A program made the translations under genes and the position numbers. From positions 1 through 64,000 of the forward strand of contig CAIRYG010000011.1 of the NCBI GenBank assembly GCA_903882745.1: 64,000 bases of DNA, given 5' to 3'. A model generated the notes under the pieces. The model ran no database searches, was not told the origin of the DNA, and saw only the letters and a list, made by a program, of their open reading frames with translations. Origin of the DNA: an uncultured Gemmatimonadota bacterium. GTDB taxonomy: Bacteria; Gemmatimonadota; Gemmatimonadetes; Gemmatimonadales; Gemmatimonadaceae. Shown here one piece after another: positions 1-9,433 of the stretch; the first letter of the stretch is position 1; each line of letters starts with the position of its first letter.

Positions 1-1411
<1,411 letters not shown>

Positions 1412-1434
1412 TTTACGAAGATTTGATTAGCTCT

Positions 1435-1481
1435 CCGAACAAACACTGTCACGCTATCACTAACGTGACAGCGCTATTCGG
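1435..1481 (-). other. 16S leader hairpin
   Basis: An 8-bp perfect stem (1446-1453 with 1464-1471, CTGTCACG/CGTGACAG) is extended by an outer 5-bp stem (1435-1439 with 1477-1481, CCGAA/TTCGG). It lies in the transcribed leader about 25 bases before the mature 16S 5' end. Such structures usually belong to the rRNA processing stalk or leader folding; the exact role is inferred. Confidence 0.55.
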
Positions 1482-1629
1482 AATCACAAAAATGTTCAGG
1501 TCTATTCTCTCGCCGTGCCCCTGAATGGACTCGGGTCATCGAGATAGCCTCGCACATCCTATGATCTCACACTCAATTTTCAATCAGCGATTTTCTGTTC
1601 TGCTCGCACCCTTTCGGGGGCAGCCTCTC

Positions 1630-1659
1630 AACATACCTAGCGTGTATCCTGTTCGTCAA
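1630..1659 (-). promoter_or_regulatory. Candidate rRNA operon promoter
   Basis: On the minus strand a -35 box TTGACG (1659-1654) is separated by 18 bases from a -10 box TATGTT (1635-1630). The start would fall near 1623, giving a leader of about 210 bases before 16S. A second TTGACC lies a few bases upstream (complement near 1663-1668), so the -35 assignment is not unique. Confidence 0.55.
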
Positions 1660-1899
1660 GGGGGTCAAGCAACTTTCTTCAAACTTCTTTTTCCCCTCGC
1701 TCCCGGAGACACAAACCGGGCCGTGCAGGCCCGGTAGGCAGCTTTTCCGCCCCGTGTTCTGGGGCAGAAAGGAATAGTAACAACGTCAACGCATTCGCGC
1801 AAGGGGTGCGTCACACATAAATCACAGTTCCGTTACGGTCCCGCCACCCCCTCCACTCCTCGACCCCAATCACGGCCCCCAGCTGCTACCGCTCCCCCC
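1660..1899. other. Non-coding spacer between matB-like gene and rRNA promoter, with hairpins
   Basis: No convincing gene. Two inverted repeats are visible: 1715-1722 with 1728-1735 (8-bp stem, 5-base loop) and 1744-1753 with 1761-1770 (stem with one mismatch, 7-base loop). Read on the minus strand they sit downstream of the acyl-CoA synthetase stop and could terminate it before the rRNA promoter; neither has a long T-run, so this is tentative. Together with the leader this accounts for the gene-free stretch 1412-1899. Confidence 0.4.
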
Positions 1900-3423
1900 T
1901 CAGCCGGCCGACCACGGGGGCAACAAATGACGCTGCACCTTCCCCAACGCCGTGCGCGGCAACGCACTCACTCTAACAAACGCGCGTGGCGCCTTGAAAC
2001 TCGCAAGATTCGCCGCACACAACGCCCGCAGTGCGTCGTCGCTCACACTGGCATCCGCCACGAGATACGCAATCGGTACCTCACCGCGACGGGGATCATT
2101 GGCGCCAACTACCGCGACCTCATGCACCCCAGGCGCATCGAGCAGGAGCTCCTCAATCTCGCGAGGATACAAGTTGAATCCGCCACTGATAATCAGATCG
2201 CTCGCGCGACCGCGCAGCGTGTAATACCCGTCACTCGCCTGCTCGGCCATATCGCCAGTCCGAAACCAGCCGTCGCGAAACGCCTTCTCCGTCGCCTCCG
2301 GATTGCGCCAGTAGCCAAGAAAGACGTTCGGTCCACGCACTTCTAACTGTGCGACGGTATCCACCGCCACCGCCTGGCCCGCGTCGTCGACAATCCGCGC
2401 TTCCACATCACGGAACGGAAGGCCAACCGAGCCGGGACGACGCTCCCCATCGTACGGATTGCCAATGTTCATGAGCGTCTCGCTCATGCCGTACCGCTCG
2501 AGGATCGTGTGTCCAAAGCGCGCAAGAAACTGCTCGTGAATCGGCGCAGGGAGCGGCGCTGACCCCGACACAAAGAGCCGCATCCCCTGCCCCATCGCTG
2601 TGGTGGTCGCAGCGGGCAGCTCGAGCAAGCGCACGTAGATCGTCGGGACGCCGAACATCAACGTCGGGCGGAACTCCTCAAACCACTCCACGACGCGCGC
2701 GTGATCAAACCGCTCCACCAGCATCATCGTACAGCCGGTCGCGAGCCACGCGCAGATGCCGTTGCCAAGTCCGTGCACATGGAAGAGCGGGAGCACGGCG
2801 AGATACCGATCAGCCGCGGTGATCCGCCAGGCCTCAACGAGATGCCGACTATTCGCCACCAGGTTGCCGTGCGATAGCACCGCCCCCTTGGCACGACCGG
2901 TCGTCCCGGATGTGTAGATGATGACGGCAGGGGTCTCGGCCGACGCGCTCGGATAGTCCGGACGCTGCGCCGTATGAGCGTCAGCGTGCTCACGCTCCAT
3001 CAGCTCGCGCGCCATCAGCTCACGCTCGACCACAATCGCCTCGACGGTGCACACGGTGGCATCATCCGCAAAGAGCGCGCGATGCTCCGCCGCCGTGATG
3101 ATCAGCGACGGTGCGGCGTCGGTGGCGATATGCGAGAGTTCCCGGTCACGATAGAGCACATTGACGGGAACGAAGATCACGCCGAGTCGGAGACAGGCGA
3201 GAAAGAGTTCGATGAACTCAATCCGATTCGCGAGGTGGACCACGCAGCGATCTCCGCTCGTGAGCCCGTGCGCCGCGAGTACCGCGGCAGTGTGATCCAC
3301 GTGCCGATCCAACTCGGCGAAGGTGCGCGTCGTGCGCGTTCCGTCGGCGGCGAGGTACCGGAGCGCTGCGTCAGGACGACCAGAATCGAAGGCGTTGCGG
3401 AACAGTGTGTTGAGATCGTTCAT
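1900..3423 (-). CDS. matB: Malonyl-CoA synthetase-like acyl-CoA ligase (ANL superfamily)
   Basis: The 507-residue protein is an AMP-forming acyl-CoA ligase. Visible family motifs are the phosphate-binding loop YTSGTTGRAKGAVLSHGNL in the first third, ERYGMSETLMNIGNPYDGER in the middle, the hinge region GRASDLIISGGFNLYPREIE, and a C-terminal catalytic lysine in RTALGKVQ. The MSE(T)xMN..NPYDGERRPG stretch and overall length resemble MatB malonyl/methylmalonyl-CoA synthetases more than long-chain enzymes, so malonate is the best guess, although other short acids are possible. It would act in the cytosol and supply malonyl-CoA. It lies 47 bases downstream of a secreted alpha/beta hydrolase on the same strand. 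The start is ATG at 3423. Confidence 0.8.
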   Translation of the reverse strand: MNDLNTLFRNAFDSGRPDAALRYLAADGTRTTRTFAELDRHVDHTAAVLAAHGLTSGDRCVVHLANRIEFIELFLACLRLGVIFVPVNVLYRDRELSHIATDAAPSLIITAAEHRALFADDATVCTVEAIVVERELMARELMEREHADAHTAQRPDYPSASAETPAVIIYTSGTTGRAKGAVLSHGNLVANSRHLVEAWRITAADRYLAVLPLFHVHGLGNGICAWLATGCTMMLVERFDHARVVEWFEEFRPTLMFGVPTIYVRLLELPAATTTAMGQGMRLFVSGSAPLPAPIHEQFLARFGHTILERYGMSETLMNIGNPYDGERRPGSVGLPFRDVEARIVDDAGQAVAVDTVAQLEVRGPNVFLGYWRNPEATEKAFRDGWFRTGDMAEQASDGYYTLRGRASDLIISGGFNLYPREIEELLLDAPGVHEVAVVGANDPRRGEVPIAYLVADASVSDDALRALCAANLASFKAPRAFVRVSALPRTALGKVQRHLLPPWSAG

Positions 3424-3470
3424 GCGTGTGGGGATGTGTACCGATGTAGAGGATTCTCAACCCGCGCGTG

Positions 3471-4403
3471 TTAGCGCCCCGCGAGGAACGCTTCGATTGC
3501 CTCTCGGAGTTCCGTGGGGCGTTCCACCATCGGCCAGTGACCTGCGCCCTTGATGATCGCCATCTGACTGCCGGGGATCGAGGCCGCCCATTCGCGCGCA
3601 GCCTCGAGCGGAATGGGATCGCCATCGCCGTGGAGCACGAGCACCCGAACGGTGGTCTGCGCGAGAAGACCGCGCCAGTCCCAGTTGCCGAGTGGCCCCA
3701 GCGTCCAGGCATTCACGCGATTCGAGAGAGAGGCCGGCGGATTGTCGCAGACGTCGCTGCGCATGCGGCGAATGGCGCTGGTGTCGGCATAGTAGCCGAC
3801 GATGAACAGACGCCAGTACGCGCGGCAGGCCGCGACCGGATCCGCAGCGTTGCGCTGCGCTCTGCTGAGCGTGTTGATGGACACCTTGGTAGCACTGTCG
3901 GCCCAGGCGGTGAGCCGCGCACTGAACTGCGCCATGTAGGGCACACGACGTGGCGGGATGCTGGAGCCAAGGATCGCGCGACGGACGGTCGCTGGGTGCT
4001 CGGCAACATAGAGCGCGACCAACCCCGCACCCCACGAATGCCCGTAGAGATTGGCGTGCGCGATATGAAAGTGCCGCAACAGCGCGTCGAGATCCGCGAC
4101 GTGGAGCGCTGCACTGACTTTGGTGGAATCGGTGATGAGTGTGGACCGACCCGAGCCGCGCTGATCGTAGAGAATGACCGTATGTCTGGTGGTCAAGAAG
4201 TCGAGATCGCGCTCGAGGTAGGACGAACTGAGCCCGGGACCGCCATGCACGAGCACGATCGTGTCGCGCTGCGCTCCACCCTGCACGTTGTAGTACAGCT
4301 GGATGCCAGCATCCACGGTAACGTGGCCGGTGTCGGCGGCGGCGATGGGTGCGGGCGCCGCTGAGAGGGCGACCGTGGCTGCGAAGAGCAGAGGAAGCAG
4401 CAT
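3471..4403 (-). CDS. Secreted alpha/beta hydrolase, proline iminopeptidase-like
   Basis: The protein has about 310 residues. The start chosen is ATG at 4403 because GGAG lies 6 bases upstream and the product then begins with a clean signal peptide (MLLPLLFAATVALSAAPAPI). A longer frame from 4487 would bury the signal. The fold is shown by the oxyanion region LVHGGPGLSSSYLERDL, the Asp-Gln-Arg-Gly segment YDQRGSGRS, the nucleophile elbow GHSWGAG, a late Asp in HGDGDPI and the catalytic His in GAGHWPMVE. These match the S33/proline iminopeptidase group. The substrate cannot be inferred; it is likely periplasmic or secreted. It precedes the matB-like gene. Confidence 0.8.
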   Translation of the reverse strand: MLLPLLFAATVALSAAPAPIAAADTGHVTVDAGIQLYYNVQGGAQRDTIVLVHGGPGLSSSYLERDLDFLTTRHTVILYDQRGSGRSTLITDSTKVSAALHVADLDALLRHFHIAHANLYGHSWGAGLVALYVAEHPATVRRAILGSSIPPRRVPYMAQFSARLTAWADSATKVSINTLSRAQRNAADPVAACRAYWRLFIVGYYADTSAIRRMRSDVCDNPPASLSNRVNAWTLGPLGNWDWRGLLAQTTVRVLVLHGDGDPIPLEAAREWAASIPGSQMAIIKGAGHWPMVERPTELREAIEAFLAGR

Positions 4404-4457
4404 AATTGACTCCGGTAAAAGAACCGCGTGAGACGCGCGAACTCCCAGAAACGACGA

Positions 4458-4477
4458 AACCGCCTTTGGGGGCGGTT
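4458..4477 (-). terminator. Hairpin downstream of tRNA cluster
   Basis: A 7-bp stem (4458-4464 with 4471-4477) with a 6-base loop lies 30 bases past the 3' end of tRNA-Lys. On the minus strand it is followed by only a short T-run, so termination is plausible but weak. Confidence 0.4.
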
Positions 4478-4506
4478 CCGGCAACACTGTGGAGATTAGC
4501 GAGCGA

Positions 4507-4579
4507 TGCGCCCTGAAGGAATCGAACCTTCAACCTAGTGATTAAGAGTCACTTGCTCTGCCAATTGAGCTAAGGGCGC
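4507..4579 (-). tRNA. tRNA-Lys (CTT)
   Basis: A 73-base cloverleaf on the minus strand: 7-bp acceptor GCGCCCT/AGGGCGC, anticodon stem AGTGA/TCACT around loop CTCTTAA (anticodon CTT), T arm GAAGG-TTCGATT-CCTTC. CCA is not encoded. It is last in a cluster of three tRNAs. Confidence 0.95.
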
Positions 4580-4641
4580 CTACCGTGTCCTTCGTCTTCT
4601 GGTCCAACCCATCTTTGGTACCGCTGCACTGCCTCGCAAGG

Positions 4642-4715
4642 CGCGCCAGGGAGGAATCGAACCCCCGACCTGGAGCTTAGAAGGCTCCCGCTCTATCCAA
4701 CTGAGCTACTGGCGC
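4642..4715 (-). tRNA. tRNA-Arg (TCT)
   Basis: A 74-base cloverleaf on the minus strand: acceptor GCGCCAG/CTGGCGC, anticodon stem GGAGC/GCTCC with loop CTTCTAA (anticodon TCT), T loop TTCGATT. CCA is not encoded. Middle member of the cluster. Confidence 0.95.
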
Positions 4716-4760
4716 CTCTGAAGAGAACCAAACATCTGACTCTACTGCCTCGCGACCGAA

Positions 4761-4834
4761 TCGGGGCGGCCGGATTCGAACCGGCGACCTCCTGCTCCCA
4801 AAGCAGGCGCGATACCGGGCTACGCTACGCCCCG
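4761..4834 (-). tRNA. tRNA-Pro (TGG)
   Basis: A 74-base cloverleaf on the minus strand: acceptor CGGGGCG/CGCCCCG, anticodon stem CCTGC/GCAGG with loop TTTGGGA (anticodon TGG), T arm GCCGG-TTCGAAT-CCGGC. CCA is not encoded. First in the cluster, just after the promoter at 4850-4878. Confidence 0.95.
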
Positions 4835-4849
4835 CGAACCGAAGCAGGA

Positions 4850-4878
4850 AACGTAGCGAGCATCACACACAAGGTCAA
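4850..4878 (-). promoter_or_regulatory. Promoter of the tRNA Pro-Arg-Lys cluster
   Basis: TTGACC (4878-4873), a 17-base spacer and TACGTT (4855-4850) predict a start near 4843, nine bases before tRNA-Pro. The -35 box overlaps the rdgB stop codon. Confidence 0.6.
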
Positions 4879-5549
4879 CTGTCGGCCAATGTTTTGTTGT
4901 GCGCGTGTTCTGCCCACTGCTGACAGGCCGCACGCACGGCGCGCGCGCGGTGGCTGACGCGAGCTTTTTCCTCTCGTGTCGCGATGCCGAACGCTTTCCC
5001 GAGATCGTCGCTGACGAAATACGGATCGTAGCCGAAGCCGTTGCTGCCCTGCGGCTCCCGCGCGATCACGCCACGGGTCTCACCGCGCGCCCAGTGCACA
5101 CTGCGCTCACGGTCCACACGGTGCACATCACGCGGCGAGCGCGAACCTTCGTGCGCGATTGCGGCCACACAGACGTAGGCAGCGCCGCGGGCCGCGCCGT
5201 CGCACGAGCCGAGCTCGGCGAGCAACTTGGCGTTGTTGTCATCGTCGAGCGCTTGACCGGACGCACGGCTCCCGGCCCAGCGCTTACTCAACACGCCGGG
5301 GGCGCCGCCGAGTGAATCCACGCACAGGCCGGAGTCATCGGCGAGCACGAGTCGTCCCCCGCTCCGCTCGGCGAAGTAGCGCGCCTTCGCGCACGCATTC
5401 TCCTCGAATGTGTCGAAGCACTCGATGTCGTTCTCCTCTGGCTGTTCGGCGATTCCCGCATCATCGAGCGATATGGCGCGATACCCGAACTCCGCGAGCA
5501 ACGGCACGAGTTCGCGCAGCTTTCCCGCGCTGCGCGTTGCGACGAGGAT
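4875..5549 (-). CDS. rdgB: XTP/dITP pyrophosphatase (RdgB/HAM1)
   Basis: The enzyme cleaves non-canonical purine triphosphates such as dITP, XTP and dHapTP to monophosphates, keeping them out of nucleic acids. The motif FEENACAKARYFAERSG and the catalytic stretch ADDSGLCVDSLGGAPGV, with SNGFGYDPYF and later SHRARAV, are diagnostic. The conserved N-terminal strand and nucleotide-binding loop (ILVATRSAGKLREL) is encoded upstream of the first GTG (5507), and there is no ATG, GTG or TTG in frame between it and the rph stop. I therefore extend to the ATC at 5549; ATT at 5564, overlapping the rph stop, is the alternative. The usual Asn of the TxNxxK loop is Ser here. It is downstream of rph and probably translationally coupled to it. 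Confidence 0.85.
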   Translation of the reverse strand: MLVATRSAGKLRELVPLLAEFGYRAISLDDAGIAEQPEENDIECFDTFEENACAKARYFAERSGGRLVLADDSGLCVDSLGGAPGVLSKRWAGSRASGQALDDDNNAKLLAELGSCDGAARGAAYVCVAAIAHEGSRSPRDVHRVDRERSVHWARGETRGVIAREPQGSNGFGYDPYFVSDDLGKAFGIATREEKARVSHRARAVRAACQQWAEHAHNKTLADS

Positions 5550-5563
5550 TTCTTGCGGGGGAA

Positions 5564-6298
5564 TCAGCCGAGGATTCCGAGGACGCGACGCTGGTGGGCG
5601 TCGAGTTCGGCGATGGCCGCGACCGATTGATCGAGGAGAATGTTGAGCTGCGCGCGATCGAAGGTGCCGTGTTCGCCGGTGCCCTGCACTTCCACAAACT
5701 GTCCGGCGCTGCTCATGACGACGTTCATGTCGACTTCGGCGCGGACATCCTCGGTGTACTCGAGGTCCACGCGCGGGGATCCGTCGATGACGCCAACACT
5801 CACGGCGGCGACGCGACGCTTGACCGGACTCTGCTTAATGCGCCCCGTCTTCACCATCCAGTCGAAGGCGTCGTGCACGGCAACGCAGGCACCCGTGATG
5901 CTTGCGGTGCGCGTGCCACCATCGGCTTGCAGGACATCGCAATCCACCTTGAGCGTGAACTCGCCCCACTTGAAGTCATCGATCATGGCGCGGACGCTGC
6001 GGCCGATGAGTCGCTGAATTTCCTGTGTGCGACCGCCGACCTGGGAGCGCTCGCGCGCACTCCGCGTATGCGTGGCGCGAGGGAGCATGGCGTATTCCGC
6101 GGTGAGCCATCCCTCGCCCTTCCCCTTCTTCCATCCCGGGACGCCATCTTCGACACTCGCCGTGCAGAGCACCCGCGTGTTTCCGAAGGAGATGATGCAG
6201 GAGCCCTCGGCGTAGGAGGAGGCACCGCGCTCAATGGAGACTGGGCGCAGGGAGGATTCGGGGCGTCCGTTCGGACGTGGTTCAGCGGTCTTAGCCAC
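5564..6298 (-). CDS. rph: Ribonuclease PH
   Basis: A 244-residue phosphorolytic 3'-to-5' exoribonuclease that trims tRNA 3' ends, usually as a hexamer. The hallmark segments are [55 protein letters not shown], the [19 protein letters not shown] phosphate-site region, and the C-terminal [13 protein letters not shown]. Length matches the family. The GTG start at 6298 overlaps the stop of the upstream adenylyltransferase by 8 bases, so translation is coupled. rdgB follows, as in many bacteria that pair rph and rdgB. Confidence 0.96.
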   Translation of the reverse strand: MAKTAEPRPNGRPESSLRPVSIERGASSYAEGSCIISFGNTRVLCTASVEDGVPGWKKGKGEGWLTAEYAMLPRATHTRSARERSQVGGRTQEIQRLIGRSVRAMIDDFKWGEFTLKVDCDVLQADGGTRTASITGACVAVHDAFDWMVKTGRIKQSPVKRRVAAVSVGVIDGSPRVDLEYTEDVRAEVDMNVVMSSAGQFVEVQGTGEHGTFDRAQLNILLDQSVAAIAELDAHQRRVLGILG

Positions 6299-6782
6299 GG
6301 AGTTTGTTGACAGTGTTGGTGGTGGAGTGCCCCGGGGTGAGTGGAATCACCACCACGCGGCCGCCGCGTGCGCGGACTTCCGCAGCACCGACGATTGTAT
6401 CGGGATTGTAGTCGCCGCCTTTGACGATGACATCTGGCTGCACGGCGGTCACCAGTTCGAGCGGGGTATCTTCGTCAAAGATCACAACAGCGCTCACCAT
6501 CTCGAGCGCCGCGAGGACATAGGCGCGCTCCATCTCGCTGCGGATAGGACGCTCGGGGCCTTTGTTCAAGCGACGCACCGACGCGTCGCTGTTCACGCCG
6601 ACGATCAGGTGCGCCCCCTCGGCGCGCGCACCGAGGAGCACGTCGATATGGCCTGGATGCAGCAGATCGAAGACGCCATTGGTGAACACCAGATCACCAG
6701 TGAGGGAGCGACGCCAGGTGGCGGCGCTGTCACGGGTGTGGATCTTTCGATGCGGATCGAGCGGTCGCTGCGGGTTTACCAC
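6291..6782 (-). CDS. rfaE2: D-glycero-beta-D-manno-heptose 1-phosphate adenylyltransferase
   Basis: A 163-residue nucleotidyltransferase equivalent to the C-terminal domain of HldE. The core is [17 protein letters not shown] (HxGH signature), [28 protein letters not shown] and [13 protein letters not shown]. It forms ADP-heptose, the precursor of LPS inner-core heptose, in the cytosol. The kinase domain is not present here, so it is the stand-alone form. The GTG start at 6782 overlaps the end of the LptE-like gene by 7 bases, consistent with shared use in outer-membrane biogenesis. Confidence 0.93.
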   Translation of the reverse strand: MVNPQRPLDPHRKIHTRDSAATWRRSLTGDLVFTNGVFDLLHPGHIDVLLGARAEGAHLIVGVNSDASVRRLNKGPERPIRSEMERAYVLAALEMVSAVVIFDEDTPLELVTAVQPDVIVKGGDYNPDTIVGAAEVRARGGRVVVIPLTPGHSTTNTVNKLRG

Positions 6783-7270
6783 TGTGATTGCGCTCCCTCG
6801 ATGACTTCGGTCACGATCTTTTCAATGGCTGCTTTTCGTCCCTGCGCTTCGGCGTTCTCGGCGTAGGCGCCGAAGGCCGCGAGTCCCTTCTTGCTCCAGA
6901 TTGTCTTGCCCGTGGTCTGGTCGATGATCTCGACGTCGACGACGACTTGGAGTCGGCGTCGAGCGGACAGCGCCTGATTCGGGTTTGAGCTGAAGGCTTC
7001 GGGGACGTCGATTTCATAGCGGACGATGGTGCCGCGGACGACCGCGTGCGCTTTGTCTTCGGTGGCTTCGCGCAGCCCCAGTCGTGAGGCGAGGTTCTTG
7101 CGGAGCTCTTCGTTGAGTTCGCGCTGGAGTTCGGGGGTTGGCGTCTCGTTCTCGAATGGCAGGACGGCCATCGTCTTGATGTGCTCGGGGAGTCCGCCGC
7201 CATTGAAGTGGTAGGGCAGATACCGGCACGCCCCGGCAAGCAACACCAAGGCGAGCACTGCGAAGCGCAT
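6776..7270 (-). CDS. LptE-like outer-membrane lipoprotein
   Basis: From ATG 7270 the product is a 164-residue lipoprotein with signal MRFAVLALVLLAGAC and a lipobox LAGAC. The body (YLPYHFNGGGLPEHIKTMAV, LPFENETPTPELQRELNEEL, then the segment about alternating strands VVVDVEIIDQTTGKTIWSKKG) fits the LptE/LPS-assembly lipoprotein family, which plugs the LptD translocon. It sits just before rfaE2, a heptose gene, which supports an LPS role. No clear ribosome site marks the start; in-frame starts at 7330 (ATG) and 7366 (TTG, overlapping the upstream stop) are possible. Confidence 0.75.
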   Translation of the reverse strand: MRFAVLALVLLAGACRYLPYHFNGGGLPEHIKTMAVLPFENETPTPELQRELNEELRKNLASRLGLREATEDKAHAVVRGTIVRYEIDVPEAFSSNPNQALSARRRLQVVVDVEIIDQTTGKTIWSKKGLAAFGAYAENAEAQGRKAAIEKIVTEVIEGAQSQW

Positions 7271-7362
7271 GCGCGCGCGCGCGGTCGTGCGCACGGGATG
7301 GGCGAGTCGGCGAGCGGACGGTGCGGGCATATGATGCAATGTCGGATTGAACGTGGCCGGCG

Positions 7363-7782
7363 TCAACGCGCGGGTGGGGCTTCGCGCATTGCGTTGAGCC
7401 GTTCGCGTATGGCCGCGGGGAGCCGAATCGGGCGTCCGTTTGGGGCAATGGCGATCAGCGAGGTGGCGGCCGTCACGAGGAGCTCCCCTGACGCGGCGAG
7501 GGTCATGCGGTATTCGTAGGTGACGCTGCGCGACTGCACTTCGGTCAGGTAGGTGTCGATTCGGACGAGGTCGTCGTAGCGCGCGGAGCGATGGTAGCGG
7601 ATCCGGGCATCAGAGACCGCGAGCGCGAACCCCTGCTCCTCCCATTCGCGGTACGAGTCCCCTTGCTGGCGGATGGACTCCGTGCGGGAGACCTCGCACC
7701 AGACCAGATAGTTGGCGTAGTACACGACGCCCATCTTGTCGGTTTCAGAGTAACGGACGCGGAGCTCGGTGGTGGTTGGCAC
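7363..7782 (-). CDS. Acyl-CoA thioesterase, YbgC/4HBT hot-dog family
   Basis: From GTG 7782 this is a 139-residue hot-dog fold protein, the usual YbgC length. The motif RYSETDKMGVVYYANYLVW contains the catalytic Asp (TDKMG), and RYDDLVRIDTYL and TAATSLIAI follow the family pattern. It would hydrolyse acyl-CoA or acyl-ACP thioesters in the cytosol; the acyl group is unknown. The open frame runs further upstream to 7968, but that extension overlaps the divergent lpxH-like gene and is low-complexity Arg/Pro, so I exclude it. The LptE-like gene follows directly. Confidence 0.85.
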   Translation of the reverse strand: MPTTTELRVRYSETDKMGVVYYANYLVWCEVSRTESIRQQGDSYREWEEQGFALAVSDARIRYHRSARYDDLVRIDTYLTEVQSRSVTYEYRMTLAASGELLVTAATSLIAIAPNGRPIRLPAAIRERLNAMREAPPAR

Positions 7783-7850
7783 TGGCGGGGCTCGGAGGGG
7801 GCCTCCCGTCGGACGGGGGGCCTGGAGGTTCGGGCCGTCGCCGGCCCACT

Positions 7851-7880
7851 TTGGAAAGATAATGCGCGCCGCGTTAGCTT
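7851..7880 (+). promoter_or_regulatory. Candidate leaderless promoter for lpxH-like gene
   Basis: TTGGAA (7851-7856), an 18-base spacer and TAGCTT (7875-7880) would start transcription at or next to the ATG at 7887. No Shine-Dalgarno is seen. The -10 match is moderate. Confidence 0.4.
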
Positions 7881-7886
7881 CTTGGG

Positions 7887-8648
7887 ATGTTCCCCGCCCC
7901 CTGTTTCGTGCTGGGTGACGCCCACGTGGGCGCCGCGCCTGCCGACGTCGAGGAGACGTTGCTGGCACTGCTCGAGCGCGCCCGCCGCGAGGCGGGGAGC
8001 GTCGTGCTCAATGGCGACGTGTTCGATTTCTACTTTGAGTGGGCGCACAGTGTGACGCGTCCCAGTGTGCGGGTGCTCGCGGCCATCGCGCGGGTCGTGG
8101 CATCGGGGGTTCCGGTGTTGTACATCGTCGGGAACCATGACTGCTGGGGCGGCGACATCCTGACCAAGGATGTGGGGGCGACCTACGTGCTTGGACCGTG
8201 GCGCGGCGAACTCGCCGGCTGGACAACGCTGATTGAGCACGGTGACGGGTTGCGTGGCAAGGCCGACGCGCCGTACCGGGTGCTGAAGGCGTTTGTCCGG
8301 CACCCGATCGTGACCACGCTCTTCAGCTGGCTGCCGCCGAACTTCGCGGTGTGGTTGGCGACCCGGTCGTCCACGACCAGCCGGAGCGCCCGTCCGAAGG
8401 ACGGCGGCAAGGCCCTGTACGATGTGGCGCAGGGCCGCCTAGCGGGCGATTTGGGGCTCGATCTGTATGTGTTTGGACATACGCACGCCCGGGTTGTGGA
8501 GCGAACGCCAAGCGGCGGCGTGCTCGCGAATCCGGGGGCGTGGCTCGATGAGCCGTCGTTTCTGGTGGTGACCCCGGACGCGGTCGAGCTCCGGCGGATG
8601 TCGCCGAACGGCCCCGACGAAACGCTCACCCGGTTCGAGAAGCGCTAG
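7887..8648 (+). CDS. lpxH: UDP-2,3-diacylglucosamine pyrophosphatase-like metallophosphatase
   Basis: A 253-residue calcineurin-like phosphoesterase. All metal-binding blocks are present: GDAHVG near the N terminus, NGDVFDFYFEW, GNHD, EHGDG and the late GHTHAR. The GDVFDFYFEW block and length resemble LpxH, which cleaves UDP-diacylglucosamine to lipid X in lipid A synthesis, but LpxH paralogues with other lipid targets exist, so the symbol is provisional. It is transcribed away from the thioesterase-LptE-heptose operon, from a promoter very close to its start codon. Confidence 0.72.
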   Translation: MFPAPCFVLGDAHVGAAPADVEETLLALLERARREAGSVVLNGDVFDFYFEWAHSVTRPSVRVLAAIARVVASGVPVLYIVGNHDCWGGDILTKDVGATYVLGPWRGELAGWTTLIEHGDGLRGKADAPYRVLKAFVRHPIVTTLFSWLPPNFAVWLATRSSTTSRSARPKDGGKALYDVAQGRLAGDLGLDLYVFGHTHARVVERTPSGGVLANPGAWLDEPSFLVVTPDAVELRRMSPNGPDETLTRFEKR

Positions 8649-8667
8649 GCGCTCTGCCTGGAGCGCC
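8648..8667 (+). terminator. Hairpin between convergent genes
   Basis: A 7-bp stem (8648-8654 with 8661-8667, GGCGCTC/GAGCGCC) with a 6-base loop directly follows the lpxH-like stop, facing the convergent DUF5683-type gene. No T-run. Confidence 0.35.
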
Positions 8668-8693
8668 GCTCGAAAGGTGTGGCGCGCTTGGAA

Positions 8694-9332
8694 CTACCGG
8701 AACGACAGCTTGAAGCCGTAGCCGGTGGCGCCGCTTCGGAGCGGCACGGCGCGGAACTTCACGCGCTGGGGCAGATCCCAGAGTTGTGCGGCCACGAATG
8801 CGTCGGCGCCCGAGAAGAGATGATTGAAGATGATGATGGCCATCCAGTCTTCGTACTGCAGACGGCGCGCTTCCACGAGCGCGGTGGGATAGCTACTCAC
8901 CTTCCAACTGTCGACCACCGGTAGTCCTGTGGAGCTGAGCTGCACGGCCCCGGTCGATGCATCGACTTTGTAGCTCGACGGCACCGAGTCGGCTTTAAAG
9001 GCGCGCGCCGCGCGGACATCGGCAGCCGTCCGATTGGCCATCGCAACAGCGGTCACTTCGAGCAGAAAGAAAAAGGCGCCGTAGTTCGGGCGATCGAGCT
9101 TGGCTTGCCCGAGCCCCGGAATCGCGGCCGAGTAGAAAAAGGCACGACTCGGCGAGATGGGCGCGCGTTCGACAACCGGTGCGACGCGACGCGGCCGTGC
9201 GTTCGAATCTGGCAGGGTGACCTTGGCCGTATCAGCACCCTGTGCACGCACCGTCTGCGGCGTGGCGAACAACGCCGTGGCCGTGACGAGCGTGGAGAGT
9301 GCGATGGCAAGGGAGCTGCGCCGAGAGAGCAT
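8694..9332 (-). CDS. DUF5683-type secreted/membrane protein
   Basis: A 212-residue protein from ATG 9332 with an N-terminal signal sequence (MLSRRSSLAIALSTLVTATA onward, AQG cleavage). The block PSRAFFYSAAIPGLGQAKLD followed by NYGAFFFLLEVTAVAMANRT matches the small membrane-associated domain named DUF5683, in which a glycine-rich helix pair spans or touches the membrane. The remainder contains an EDWMAIIIFNHLFSGADAFV helix and a C-terminal beta segment ending GYGFKLSFR, which looks like an outer-membrane strand. Function is unknown. A TATTCT box 7 bases before the ATG suggests a leaderless transcript. Confidence 0.72.
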   Translation of the reverse strand: MLSRRSSLAIALSTLVTATALFATPQTVRAQGADTAKVTLPDSNARPRRVAPVVERAPISPSRAFFYSAAIPGLGQAKLDRPNYGAFFFLLEVTAVAMANRTAADVRAARAFKADSVPSSYKVDASTGAVQLSSTGLPVVDSWKVSSYPTALVEARRLQYEDWMAIIIFNHLFSGADAFVAAQLWDLPQRVKFRAVPLRSGATGYGFKLSFR

Positions 9333-9366
9333 ATCAGAAGAATACCGCACAGTGGGCAAAAAGTGT

Positions 9367-9399
9367 CAGGGGCGGAGCGCCGTTGGCGCCCCGCCCCTG
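9367..9399 (-). terminator. Intrinsic terminator after the propeller-like gene
   Basis: A long GC-rich stem (9367-9381 with 9385-9399, one A-C mismatch, 3-base loop) is followed on the minus strand by a TTTTT run a few bases later. It lies just past the stop at 9434. Confidence 0.65.
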
Positions 9400-9433
9400 C
9401 CCTTCGTGCAGTCCGTGGTTCGCCGACGACGAT

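Noticed and set aside
1525-1737. Open frame of 70 residues on the plus strand
   Set aside because: It covers the rRNA promoter and leader spacer, has no ribosome site and no family resemblance.
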